Part shown: positions 18,107 to 26,396 of the stretch, one piece after another
Layout of the letters: every line of letters starts with the position of its first letter
Position numbering within the stretch: the first letter of the stretch is position 1
NCBI GenBank assembly: GCA_030144965.1
Contig: JAMPUU010000006.1
Coordinates: 124,001-188,000 of the forward strand
DNA length: 64,000 nucleotides
From: Nitrospira sp. BO4
GTDB taxonomy: Bacteria > Nitrospirota > Nitrospiria > Nitrospirales > Nitrospiraceae
Reading direction: 5' to 3'
Notes under the pieces: model-generated
What the model was told of the DNA's origin: nothing
What the model saw: only the letters and a program-made list of their open reading frames with translations
Database searches by the model: none
Position numbers and translations under genes: made by a program

Positions 18107-18796
18107 ATGTTCCGCTTGAAACAGCACGATCTTCGTTTTCCGCCGGTCAATCAGGCATCCCCCGAAGGCCTGCTGGCCGTGGGGGGTGATCTCCGCCCTG
18201 ACCGGCTCCTCGAAGCGTACCGGCAGGGTATTTTCCCCTGGTACAACCAAGACGAACCGATTCTGTGGTGGTCGCCGGACCCCCGCGCCGTGTTATTCCC
18301 CACACATCTTCATGTCCCACGCAGTCTCAACCGAAGCCTTCGTCGGAGCGTCTTTACGGTCACCCTCGATACCAGCTTTCGGAAGGTCATGGAACAGTGC
18401 GCGGGACCGCGCCCTCAATATCCCGGTGGTGGGACGTGGATCACCAGTGACATGCTGGACGCCTACACGCAGCTGCACGAACTCGGCTTTGCCCATTCCG
18501 TTGAAACATGGCACGGTGAATGTTTGGTCGGCGGCCTCTACGGTGTGGCGCTCGGTGGCGCATTCTTTGCCGAGTCGATGTTCACCATCGTCGACGATGC
18601 GTCAAAGGTGGCGCTGGTTAGGCTCGTACAACAGCTCCGGGACTGGGATTTTCAGCTCATCGACTGCCAGCAATCTTCGCCTCATGTCATGCGGTTCGGC
18701 GCGGAAGAGATTCCACGGGCAGACTTCATCGACCATCTCGATCAGGCGCTCACGCTTCCCGATCGACGAGGGCGATGGCAGTTCGAAACGGCCTGA
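18107..18796 (+). CDS. aat: leucyl/phenylalanyl-tRNA--protein transferase
   Basis: Aat adds Leu or Phe from aminoacyl-tRNA to N-terminal Arg or Lys of proteins, marking them for the ClpS/ClpA N-degron route. From the ATG at 18107 the protein has 229 residues, the normal size. Family landmarks are F-P-P-V, G-L-L-A-V-G-G-D-L, G-I-F-P-W-Y, I-L-W-W-S-P-D-P-R, W-I-T-S-D-M, and G-G-A-F-F-A-E-S-M-F. The upstream 21 codons of the open frame are not family-like and overlap the end of the preceding gene region. Confidence 0.92.
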   Translation: MFRLKQHDLRFPPVNQASPEGLLAVGGDLRPDRLLEAYRQGIFPWYNQDEPILWWSPDPRAVLFPTHLHVPRSLNRSLRRSVFTVTLDTSFRKVMEQCAGPRPQYPGGGTWITSDMLDAYTQLHELGFAHSVETWHGECLVGGLYGVALGGAFFAESMFTIVDDASKVALVRLVQQLRDWDFQLIDCQQSSPHVMRFGAEEIPRADFIDHLDQALTLPDRRGRWQFETA

Positions 18797-18908
18797 GTTA
18801 CGGAAGTTGCGACACGCAGGACATCCGGCATGCCTGGGTGACAAGCCGCATTTGACAGCCTTTTCTCCGGTCGCTTATGATTCGCTCCAGCCATGAGGAG
18901 GACGTGAC

Positions 18909-19229
18909 ATGAACTTTGCCATTACGCCCCAGGAATTGAAGGCCCGAATCGATAATGGAGATAAGCTGATACTCTTGGATGTCCGAGAGCCTTGGGAGAA
19001 TCAGCTCGCCAAGTTGGACAATTCCATCCTCATTCCACTTGGGACCTTGCCCAACTCAATGTCAAAATTGGACAAGAATGCCGAAATTATCGCGTACTGC
19101 CACCACGGGATGAGGAGCGGCGACGCGACAGGATTTCTTCTTCAGCAGGGATTTTCCAACGTCAAGAACTTGGTCGGTGGGATCGATGCCTGGTCTGTTC
19201 AAGTCGATGGGTCCGTTCCTCGATACTGA
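18909..19229 (+). CDS. cytoplasmic rhodanese-like protein
   Basis: This 106-residue single rhodanese domain has no signal peptide. Landmarks are L-I-L-L-D-V-R-E-P-W-E, I-P-L-G-T-L-P, and an active-site loop C-H-H-G-M-R-S with the catalytic cysteine. The loop resembles GlpE/ThiF-linked rhodaneses more than the exported one at 5183-5641. A strong site (gaggagg) precedes the ATG. The sulfur acceptor is unknown. It converges on the epimerase gene with an 88-base gap. Confidence 0.88.
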   Translation: MNFAITPQELKARIDNGDKLILLDVREPWENQLAKLDNSILIPLGTLPNSMSKLDKNAEIIAYCHHGMRSGDATGFLLQQGFSNVKNLVGGIDAWSVQVDGSVPRY

Positions 19230-19317
19230 TTCAGCCGGATCCTGGCACAGTTAAAGTCAGCACCCGACGGCCTCGTCACTCTCCCGAGACAGAGGTGATG
19301 GGTGGTACAAGCGCCGC

Positions 19318-20238
19318 CTACTTTTTCCCCAGGAAGAATTCGACTGTCTGCTTGAGCCCGTCGGCGAGATCCACTTTGACCTCCCATCCTAATTCCTGTT
19401 TGATCCTGGATGGATCGATCACGCTTCGCAGCTGCTCACCCGGCTTGGCCGGCCCATGGACTTCCTTGGCACCGGAACCGGTGAGATCGGCAAGCACGCG
19501 GAACAGCTCGTTCACGGATGTCTCTGTCCCTGTGCCGACATTGTAGACCCCATGCGCGTCCTGACCCATGGCGGCCAAGTTCGCTTCAGCTATATCATCG
19601 ACGAACACGAAGTCTCGCGTTTGACGGCCATTTCCATTAATGATGGGTTGCTCATTGTTCAACATCTTCTGAATGAAGATCGCAACGACGCCGGCTTCTC
19701 CCTCGGGATCCTGCCGCGGTCCATACACATTGGCGTACCGTAAACTGACCACTGGAATGCCGCTTGTGCGTTGAAAGTAGGACAGATAATGCTCACCGCA
19801 CAGTTTGCTGATCCCATAGGGTGACAGCGGGTTATTCACGTGGGACTCAGAGGCTGGGAATGTTTCCTGTTCACCATAAATCGCACCGCCGGACGAGGAG
19901 AACACGACCTTTCGGCATCCGTACCGAACGGCTTGCTGCAACACGTTCATGGTTCCCAGGACATTGACCTGCGCATCAAACACCGGATCGGCCACCGAGT
20001 TGCGCACACTGATCTGGGCGGCGAGATGCAGAACAATGTTGGGCCGTTCATTGCGAAAGACCCGTTCAAGACGCCCGCTGGTAATGTCGGTCTTATACAG
20101 ACTCGCCGCGCGGTTGACGTTCTTGCGTTTTCCGGTGGACAAATTGTCGACGATGACGACTTGATGTCCCTCTTCGACCAGTCGATCCACCACATGAGAC
20201 CCGATAAACCCTGCGCCGCCCGTCACGAGTACTTTCAT
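19318..20238 (-). CDS. NAD-dependent sugar-nucleotide epimerase/dehydratase (GalE-like)
   Basis: The 306-residue extended short-chain dehydrogenase has the NAD motif T-G-G-A-G-F-I-G-S-H at the N-terminus, the L-H-L-A-A-Q strand, the catalytic serine region F-S-S-S-G-G-A-I-Y-G-E and Y-G-I-S-K (Y-x-x-x-K), and a sugar-nucleotide-binding R-Y-A-N-V-Y-G-P-R-Q. Length and pattern fit UDP-glucose/UDP-GlcNAc 4-epimerases. The exact substrate cannot be told from sequence. It lies 41 bases after tlyA on the same strand; this is a position effect, not a pathway link. Confidence 0.85.
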   Translation of the reverse strand: MKVLVTGGAGFIGSHVVDRLVEEGHQVVIVDNLSTGKRKNVNRAASLYKTDITSGRLERVFRNERPNIVLHLAAQISVRNSVADPVFDAQVNVLGTMNVLQQAVRYGCRKVVFSSSGGAIYGEQETFPASESHVNNPLSPYGISKLCGEHYLSYFQRTSGIPVVSLRYANVYGPRQDPEGEAGVVAIFIQKMLNNEQPIINGNGRQTRDFVFVDDIAEANLAAMGQDAHGVYNVGTGTETSVNELFRVLADLTGSGAKEVHGPAKPGEQLRSVIDPSRIKQELGWEVKVDLADGLKQTVEFFLGKK

Positions 20239-20279
20239 TGGCCCTCCTGATTGATCTGTCTCGGCAATTGCGACACACC

Positions 20280-21050
20280 TTACATACCATGAAACGGGGC
20301 GTTGTACTCAAAGATTGCTAATATTTCCTGGTTTCCCTTTTTCCCCTTGATCGGAGACGCCATAGTCCCCACCGGCCGTAATCCCATTTCCATCGCGAAC
20401 CGTACGACTCTCTGGGCGGCCTCCGTTCGCTGGGTCTCATCGCGTACGACGCCGCCTCGACCCACCTGGCCCTTCCCCACTTCAAACTGCGGTTTGATCA
20501 AGGCGATGATTCTGGCTTGCGATCGCAGAAATTGAGTGACGGGCGGAAGGACTTTCGTCAGAGAGATAAAGGAAACATCCACGACGACTAGGTCAACCGG
20601 TTCCGGTATGGCAGAGCGCGCGATGTAGCGAATGTTGGTTCGCTCAATCAACACGACGCGCGGGTCATGCCGAAGTCGCCAATCGAACTGACCATAGCCG
20701 ACATCAACGGCATACACCCTTGCAGCCCCTCTCTTCAGCAAGCAGTCGGTGAACCCGCCGGTCGAGCATCCGACATCGAGACAGATCATGCCCTGAGGGA
20801 CGATCGAATAGGAATCCAGCGCTGCCGTCAGTTTTTCACCGCCTCGGCTGACAAACGGCGTACTCTCTCCGGTAATCTCAATGGACGCATCGACAGGAAT
20901 CATTCTGGACGGCTTATCGACGATCACGCCGTTGCTTTTGACTTTTCCGGCAAGAATGATGCGGGCTGCGGCATCCCGGCTCTGCACCAATCCCTGGGCC
21001 GCCAGCACATGGTCACAACGATCTTTCTCGAGTCGTGCTTTCGTACCCAT
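20280..21050 (-). CDS. tlyA: TlyA-family rRNA 2'-O-methyltransferase
   Basis: The 256 residues combine an S4 RNA-binding domain (about 8-65, A-A-R-I-I-L-A-G-K-V-K-S-N-G) with an FtsJ-type methyltransferase. SAM motif I is L-D-V-G-C-S-T-G-G-F-T-D-C-L-L near residue 92, and D-V-S-F-I-S and K-P-Q-F-E-V-G-K carry the K-D-K-type catalytic residues. The family methylates 16S and/or 23S rRNA and can affect capreomycin sensitivity. It is grouped with xseA-xseB, as in many bacteria. Confidence 0.9.
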   Translation of the reverse strand: MGTKARLEKDRCDHVLAAQGLVQSRDAAARIILAGKVKSNGVIVDKPSRMIPVDASIEITGESTPFVSRGGEKLTAALDSYSIVPQGMICLDVGCSTGGFTDCLLKRGAARVYAVDVGYGQFDWRLRHDPRVVLIERTNIRYIARSAIPEPVDLVVVDVSFISLTKVLPPVTQFLRSQARIIALIKPQFEVGKGQVGRGGVVRDETQRTEAAQRVVRFAMEMGLRPVGTMASPIKGKKGNQEILAIFEYNAPFHGM

Positions 21051-21104
21051 CGAATTGAAAAGGGGAGCGAATGAGAACCAAACGGTGATCAGACGATCGA
21101 CCGG

Positions 21105-21362
21105 TTATGAATCCTCTGCGGAACTCTGTAGGTCGATGTCATCGGACGTGAAGGCGCGCAACTGCTTCTTTCCATTCTTGTCCTGAACGAGAACCTCTAC
21201 TTTCCGTTCGGCGTCTTCCAATACTTTCAGACAATTCTTGGACAGCCGGATGCCTTCCTCAAAAATCCTCAGCGATTCATCCAGCGGCAGATCTCCCTTC
21301 TCTAATTCACCCACGATGGCTTCCAGTCTGGCCATCGCTTGTTCAAATTTCACTCCAGCCAC
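21105..21362 (-). CDS. xseB: exodeoxyribonuclease VII small subunit
   Basis: The 85 residues are typical of XseB: F-E-Q-A-M-A-R-L-E-A-I-V, L-E-K-G-D-L-P-L-D-E-S-L and G-I-R-L-S-K-N-C, a helical hairpin that binds the large subunit. Translation starts at GTG (21360-21362) after a strong aaggag. It follows xseA by 55 bases, so the two subunits are co-transcribed. Confidence 0.92.
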   Translation of the reverse strand: MAGVKFEQAMARLEAIVGELEKGDLPLDESLRIFEEGIRLSKNCLKVLEDAERKVEVLVQDKNGKKQLRAFTSDDIDLQSSAEDS

Positions 21363-21417
21363 AATGCTCTCCTTTACGCAGCAACGAGGGCCATTATAAC
21401 GAGGTCTTGGTTCGCTT

Positions 21418-22842
21418 TTAAACCGACGGGTCCGGCGTCACTTCCTCGACGGTACAGCGTAGCCGGCCCCTTGCCAAACGTGCCAGGATCTCTTCTCCAA
21501 CAGAGACTTGCCGGGCATCCCGAATGACCCGGCGCCCCTGCGCCGTCTCGAGGATTCCATAGCCTCGATCTAGGATGGCAAGCGGACTCGAACCGTTCAA
21601 TCTGCCGAGATAGGCATGGACCTGCTGCGCCCTCCATTTCAGGCCATGGCTCACCGCCCCCATCAACCGCGATCGTAGTTGTGGAATGATCACCATATCC
21701 CGGCGCACTTGGATGGCAGGGCTCTTCGACATCAGCACGTGGGTCCATGCTTGCGCGCTCGCCATCGCTTCCTTCAGCTGGGCGCGCACGGCTTCTCGCA
21801 TGCCCACCACCGCACCATCCACACGTTGGGCTTCCTTGAGAATTCTGAACCGGATATTCACCAGATGGGCGAGCAGAAGGTCAAGGCGCTGATTGTGTTC
21901 CAGGCACTGCGAGCTTATAGCCTGCCGACATTGGGTGGTGAGCCTGCTTAGGCAGGCTACGACCTCAGCTAACACGGGAGCAACCGTTTCAGCCGCAGCC
22001 GATGGCGTCGGCGCCCGTACGTCTGCCGCAAAATCTGCCAGTGTGACGTCCGTCTCATGACCAACCGCCGACACGATCGGAATCCGCGACGTAGCGATGG
22101 CTCGTACGACGACTTCTTCGTTGAAGCTCCACAGATCCTCCATCGAACCACCGCCTCGCCCCACAATCATCACATCGATAAAGCCCAGTTTGTTCAACGC
22201 ATGAATGGCTGAGGCGATTTGCTCAGCCGATCCGGCCCCCTGTACCTGCACAGGCGCGATGACAATCCTCAAGATGGGACATCGACGGTGCAACACGGTG
22301 ATCAAGTCTCGAACCGCCGCTCCGGTCAATGAGGTCACGATTCCGACCGTCCAAGGAAATACCGGTAATGCTCGTTTGCGCTTCCCATCGAAGAGCCCCT
22401 CCGACTCGAGACGATGCTTCAGCTGCTCAAACGCCAGTTGGAGAGCGCCACGCCCTTTGGGCTCAAGATGATCCAGAATGACCTGGTACTCACCGCGCGG
22501 CTCGTAGACAGAGAGCCGCCCCCGCACAACGACATGCAATCCATCCTCCAAATCGAACCGCAGACGAATCGCGACCGAACGAAAGAGCACTACTCGAACC
22601 TGACTCGATTGATCCTTCAGTGTACAGTACACATGCCCGGAACCCGGCGCGCGAAGATTCGAGATTTCCCCTTCGAGCCACACCTCGGGAAAGTCAGTTT
22701 CGAGGGAAGCCCGAACCATGGCGTTCAGTTCCGAAACGGTGAGGACCTGCCTCGAGGAGACATCGGGAGATGATAGAGATGAGCGAGAGTATGTGTTCGT
22801 GAGTCCTCTCCTTATGACACTCGCGAGGTACTCAATGATCAC
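21418..22842 (-). CDS. xseA: exodeoxyribonuclease VII large subunit
   Basis: XseA degrades single-stranded DNA to oligonucleotides together with XseB. Landmarks are an OB-fold N-terminus with L-T-V-S-E-L-N and W-L-E-G-E-I-S-N, followed by S-G-H-V-Y-C-T-L-K-D. The catalytic core has V-G-I-V-T-S, G-R-G-G-G-S-M-E-D-L-W-S-F-N-E and S-A-V-G-H-E-T-D-V-T-L-A-D-F-A-A-D. A long helical C-terminus follows. The first 30 or so residues are unlike the family, so the true start may be an internal GTG nearer V-L-T-V. Confidence 0.93.
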   Translation of the reverse strand: MIIEYLASVIRRGLTNTYSRSSLSSPDVSSRQVLTVSELNAMVRASLETDFPEVWLEGEISNLRAPGSGHVYCTLKDQSSQVRVVLFRSVAIRLRFDLEDGLHVVVRGRLSVYEPRGEYQVILDHLEPKGRGALQLAFEQLKHRLESEGLFDGKRKRALPVFPWTVGIVTSLTGAAVRDLITVLHRRCPILRIVIAPVQVQGAGSAEQIASAIHALNKLGFIDVMIVGRGGGSMEDLWSFNEEVVVRAIATSRIPIVSAVGHETDVTLADFAADVRAPTPSAAAETVAPVLAEVVACLSRLTTQCRQAISSQCLEHNQRLDLLLAHLVNIRFRILKEAQRVDGAVVGMREAVRAQLKEAMASAQAWTHVLMSKSPAIQVRRDMVIIPQLRSRLMGAVSHGLKWRAQQVHAYLGRLNGSSPLAILDRGYGILETAQGRRVIRDARQVSVGEEILARLARGRLRCTVEEVTPDPSV

Positions 22843-22892
22843 AGCTGAGCCACCGCAGACATGCAGGCCCCAGCCTATTTCAGTGTTCCAAC

Positions 22893-23672
22893 CTAATCGA
22901 TGAGGCGAATTCGTTCAAACGCGATCGCCTTGCCCAAGCGGGGATCGAGCTCGAGCAACACCGCGCAAAACACCGACGGTCCAGAGGCCACTTCAAAACG
23001 TCTCGGCATGCCGGTTAAAAACTTATCGATCGCCAATTCTTTCTTCACTCCGATCACCGAATGGAGCGGCCCCGTCATTCCGATGTCCGTCATATATGCG
23101 GTGCCCTTCGGGAGGATTTGCTCATCGGCCGTTTGCACGTGCGTATGCGTGCCGACGACCGCCGCGACCTCTCCATCCAAATAATGCCCCATGGCCATTT
23201 TTTCAGACGTGGCTTCCGCATGCATATCGACGATAATCGCCGATGTCTCTCGCTTCAACCGCGAGAGCTCACGTTTCGCCACCTGAAATGGGCAATCGAT
23301 CGTCGGCATGTAGACCCGGCCCATCAGCTGCAGCACCGCCAGCCGCTCCCCGCCGGCAGTTTCAATGACGACGTGACCGTTTCCCGGGACTCCCGCCGGA
23401 TAGTTGGCGGGACGCAAGACGCGGGGTTCGCGAGAGAAGTAATCGACCGCTTCTTTCTTATCCCAGGCGTGGTTTCCGGTCGTGATGACCGAAATGCCCA
23501 TTTCAAAGAGTTCCTCGGCCAGATCCGGCGTGATCCCGAACCCCCCCGCAACATTCTCACCGTTAGCGATGACCGCATCAATCTGGCGCTGCGCAATCAG
23601 GCGGGGCACCACCCGGGCGACAGACCGGCGGCCCGGCTCTCCCATAATGTCTCCGATACATAGAACCTTCAT
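22893..23672 (-). CDS. ymdB: YmdB-family metallophosphoesterase
   Basis: The 259-residue calcineurin-like phosphoesterase (TIGR00282 type) has metal ligands in G-D-I-M-G-E-P-G, N-G-E-N-V-A-G-G, T-G-N-H-A-W-D and G-T-H-T-H-V-Q-T-A-D. Members hydrolyse 2',3'-cyclic nucleotides. Its ATG overlaps the stop of rny by four bases, so it is translationally coupled. This rny-ymdB pairing is widespread and suggests clean-up of RNA-decay products, which is inference. Confidence 0.92.
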   Translation of the reverse strand: MKVLCIGDIMGEPGRRSVARVVPRLIAQRQIDAVIANGENVAGGFGITPDLAEELFEMGISVITTGNHAWDKKEAVDYFSREPRVLRPANYPAGVPGNGHVVIETAGGERLAVLQLMGRVYMPTIDCPFQVAKRELSRLKRETSAIIVDMHAEATSEKMAMGHYLDGEVAAVVGTHTHVQTADEQILPKGTAYMTDIGMTGPLHSVIGVKKELAIDKFLTGMPRRFEVASGPSVFCAVLLELDPRLGKAIAFERIRLID

Positions 23673-25249
23673 TTGGCGTATTCCACGTATCGGCTTTCTC
23701 GAATCACGGTGACTTTAATCTGCCCAGGATAGGTCAACTCCTGTTCGATCTTCTTCGCGAGTTCACGGGACAGTTGAAATGACTCGGCATCGGTGATGTC
23801 TTCCTGTCGCACGATCACGCGAATTTCGCGCCCGGCTTGGATCGCGTAGGCTTTCTGCACTCCCTTGTGGCCGGTTGCAAGTGATTCCAGTTTTTCCAAA
23901 CGCTTCACGTAGGATTCGAGGGCCTCCCGTCTGGCCCCGGGGCGAGCCGCCGACAAGGCCTCTGCAGCCGCCACGAGCACGCTTTCCGGACAGATCGGAT
24001 CCACCTGCTCGTGATGCGCAGCGATCGCATTGACGATCTGGGGGGATTCTCCGTATTTCTTGGCGATCTCGGCCCCCAACATGGCATGCGGTCCCTCTTC
24101 TTCATGGCTGACCGCCTTGCCGATATCATGAAGCAAGGCTCCACGGCGAGCCAACCTGACATCGAGGCCCAACTCCGACGCCATGATCCCGCAAATGTAA
24201 GAGGCTTCGCGGGCATGATAGAGGTTATTTTGTCCGTAGCTCGTTCGATACTTCAGACGCCCCAGTACTTTGATCAACTCCGGATGAAAATCAGAGAGCC
24301 CCAGCTCAAAGATGATCTTCTCCGCCTCCTCGTACATCAGCTTGTCGATGTCGACCTTGACCTTGTCGACGATCTCCTCGATTCGCGTGGGATGTATCCG
24401 TCCATCGTGCATCAGCCGTTCCAGCGACACTTTCGCAATCTCGCGCCGCAATGGATCAAACCCTGAAATGATCACCGCCTCAGGGGTTTCATCGATGATC
24501 AGATCAATGCCCGTCGCCGCCTCAAGCGCACGGATATTCCGCCCTTCCCGACCGATGATCCGACCTTTCATGGCATCATTCGGAATGGGAACCACCGAGA
24601 TCGTGGACTCCGACACATAGTCGCGCACGACACGCTGAATCGACGTGGTAATGATCTCCCGGGCTTCCCGTTCGGAATTCTCACGGGCTTCTTCGATCGT
24701 TCGTTTAGCAATCCCGACGGCATCCAGCTTCGCCTGCGACTCCATCTCGACAATCAATTGTTTTTTAGCCTCTTCCGCCGTCATGCCGGCCACCCGTTCC
24801 AACGCGTCGCGATGCTCGCGTTCAGCCTTGGCACAGGAAGACTCCTTGGCCACGAGCCCCTCTTCTCGTTTCGTAAAATCCGCTTCGCGCTTGCGCGCAT
24901 CATTTTCGCGCTTTTCCAAGGCGGCGAGCTTTCTATCGAACCCTTCCTCTCGTTGAATGACACGTTTTTCCATCGCCGAGAGCTCACCAAGCTTTGCCTT
25001 CTGCTCTTGCTCGAATTCGGACTTCGCTTGAAACACGAGGTCCTTAGCCTCAAATTTGGCTTCCTTGAGCACAGTCTCCGCCTCGCGTTGCGCATTCTGC
25101 ACAACCTGCTTGGCCAACTCTTCCGCCTCAGCTTGTTTGGCCCCTGTCATGCGGCGCCGCAGAAGCTCAAATATCCCTGCACCAATCAATGCGCCGATGA
25201 TTCCTGAGAGTATGACGTAAACGACAATTGAGGTTGAAATGGGAGTCAC
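23669..25249 (-). CDS. rny: ribonuclease Y
   Basis: This membrane-anchored endoribonuclease starts mRNA decay. The 526 residues have one N-terminal helix (I-V-V-Y-V-I-L-S-G-I-I-G-A-L), then a long coiled coil (about 35-210, rich in A, E, K, R). A KH domain follows (G-R-I-I-G-R-E-G-R-N-I-R-A-L-E), then the HD domain (H-D-I-G-K-A, with A-A-H-H-E after it). The start is a GTG after gaagggg. It lies downstream of the zapB-zapA and probable 6S RNA block. Confidence 0.95.
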   Translation of the reverse strand: MTPISTSIVVYVILSGIIGALIGAGIFELLRRRMTGAKQAEAEELAKQVVQNAQREAETVLKEAKFEAKDLVFQAKSEFEQEQKAKLGELSAMEKRVIQREEGFDRKLAALEKRENDARKREADFTKREEGLVAKESSCAKAEREHRDALERVAGMTAEEAKKQLIVEMESQAKLDAVGIAKRTIEEARENSEREAREIITTSIQRVVRDYVSESTISVVPIPNDAMKGRIIGREGRNIRALEAATGIDLIIDETPEAVIISGFDPLRREIAKVSLERLMHDGRIHPTRIEEIVDKVKVDIDKLMYEEAEKIIFELGLSDFHPELIKVLGRLKYRTSYGQNNLYHAREASYICGIMASELGLDVRLARRGALLHDIGKAVSHEEEGPHAMLGAEIAKKYGESPQIVNAIAAHHEQVDPICPESVLVAAAEALSAARPGARREALESYVKRLEKLESLATGHKGVQKAYAIQAGREIRVIVRQEDITDAESFQLSRELAKKIEQELTYPGQIKVTVIRESRYVEYAK

Positions 25250-25394
25250 CCCCTTCTTGGAAGCGCCAGGCGAAATCTACTCAACCCGGCATAACACACA
25301 CGAACAGATCGAGCATAAGTGGGCACGAGTCACAATGTGGGGTGAGGATGGAAGGGACTTAGGAGACTGCGAACCGTTGCGTCTGGAAACATAA

Positions 25395-25605
25395 GAGATT
25401 GTCAGGGCACGATGCCATACCCAACACACTTCTCTGTCCGCTCCTCCACGGCTGTCGGTGTTCAGCTCTCAGTCGTTGAGGAGGGCCAGTTACTGAAACA
25501 GGCATGGACGGTAGGTACTCACTTCGCCCGGCTTGCAGCTGCCGGATATCCTTACTTTGGGCAATTGGTCGACGCGCAGCACATAGGAGCCCCTGACCAA
25601 ACACC
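25395..25605 (-). ncRNA. ssrS: probable 6S RNA (ssrS) in the zapA-rny gap
   Basis: The 539-base gap between zapA and rny carries no convincing gene. On the minus strand, GTCAGGG near 25591-25597 can pair with CCCTGAC at 25401-25407, giving a closing helix 197 nucleotides apart, the usual 6S size. Inside it, CCCAA/TTGGG and CCA/TGG extend the helix. GTCC/GGAC and a stem of CTCCTC-ACG against CGT-GAGGAG form the terminal arm, and CCGGC-loop-GCCGG makes an internal hairpin. Position just after zapA is a known 6S location. Ends are approximate; the call rests on hand folding and synteny. The rest of the gap holds nothing recognised. Confidence 0.5.
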
Positions 25606-25788
25606 CCCACTACCATGAGCATCCACCGTACTAACTCTTCGTACCCCATCAGTAAAATGTTCTCTCTTATACTCACTACGCTCATTTCCAATAATCAACG
25701 ATTCTACGATATCATCCTTTTCCTACCCATCAATACACCCACCTATCTATACGATAACAAAGGGACTCTCGGAAAGCAAGGTGAATTC

Positions 25789-26085
25789 CTATCGAAAGAG
25801 AGATGTCGGCATCTGCTCATCAATGGACTCCATCAACGTGACCATCCGTCGTTCGACATCGGCTTCCCCTTGGGTTCGTTTCTTCTCAGATTCAAAAAGC
25901 TGATGGGCAAGATTGATGGCTGTCAGCACCGCGAGTTTCGTTGGGGTCGTCGTTTTCATCCCTTCGGCCAAATGTTTCATATGATCGTCGACAAAGTGTG
26001 CCAGCCGTCGGATATAGGCATCATCGCCATCACCCGTGATTGCGTACCGTTGACCATAAATTTCGACATCAATAGTCTTAGTCAA
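25789..26085 (-). CDS. zapA: cell-division protein ZapA
   Basis: ZapA bundles FtsZ filaments at midcell. The 98 residues have the family N-terminus (V-E-I-Y-G-Q-R-Y-A-I, D-A-Y-I-R-R-L-A-H-F-V-D-D), a helix with L-A-V-L-T-A-I-N-L-A-H-Q-L-F, and a coiled C-terminus. It starts at TTG (26083-26085) behind aaggaggtgacca, a very strong site that lies inside the end of zapB; the genes overlap by eight bases, implying coupled translation. Confidence 0.92.
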   Translation of the reverse strand: MTKTIDVEIYGQRYAITGDGDDAYIRRLAHFVDDHMKHLAEGMKTTTPTKLAVLTAINLAHQLFESEKKRTQGEADVERRMVTLMESIDEQMPTSLFR

Positions 26086-26332
26086 TGGTCACCTCCTTGG
26101 GCTCCTCGACACATTCAAGCAACTCGATCTCACTCATGACTTTTTCAATTCGCGCCTTGATATCGATCCGCTCTTTTTCCCATCGTTGATTCACATCATC
26201 CTGAGCGACCAACCGCTGGCGAGCCGTCTTGACTTCATCTTCCAATAGCGCATTCTTTCGTTTGAGCTCTTGAACCAGCTTCACCAAGTCACGAATCCGA
26301 GTTTCCAGGGCATCAAGTCGATCCAACGACAT
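26078..26332 (-). CDS. zapB: ZapB-like coiled-coil division protein
   Basis: The 84-residue protein is almost entirely coiled coil (L-D-A-L-E-T-R-I-R-D-L-V-K-L-V-Q-E-L-K, regular heptads to about residue 75). It precedes zapA with an eight-base overlap, the position and size of ZapB-type partners that link ZapA to the divisome and chromosome. Function is inferred from structure and neighbour. A gaggag element precedes the ATG. Confidence 0.78.
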   Translation of the reverse strand: MSLDRLDALETRIRDLVKLVQELKRKNALLEDEVKTARQRLVAQDDVNQRWEKERIDIKARIEKVMSEIELLECVEEPKEVTID

Positions 26333-26396
26333 TGCAACTCCTCTTTGTTTAGGCCCTATGAATTGTGGTGCACTATAAAAACTTCACAATATCTTG

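Noticed and set aside
25359..25691. A 110-codon minus-strand frame in the zapA-rny gap
   Set aside because: It has no family likeness, and the same DNA folds into a long paired structure better explained as an RNA gene.
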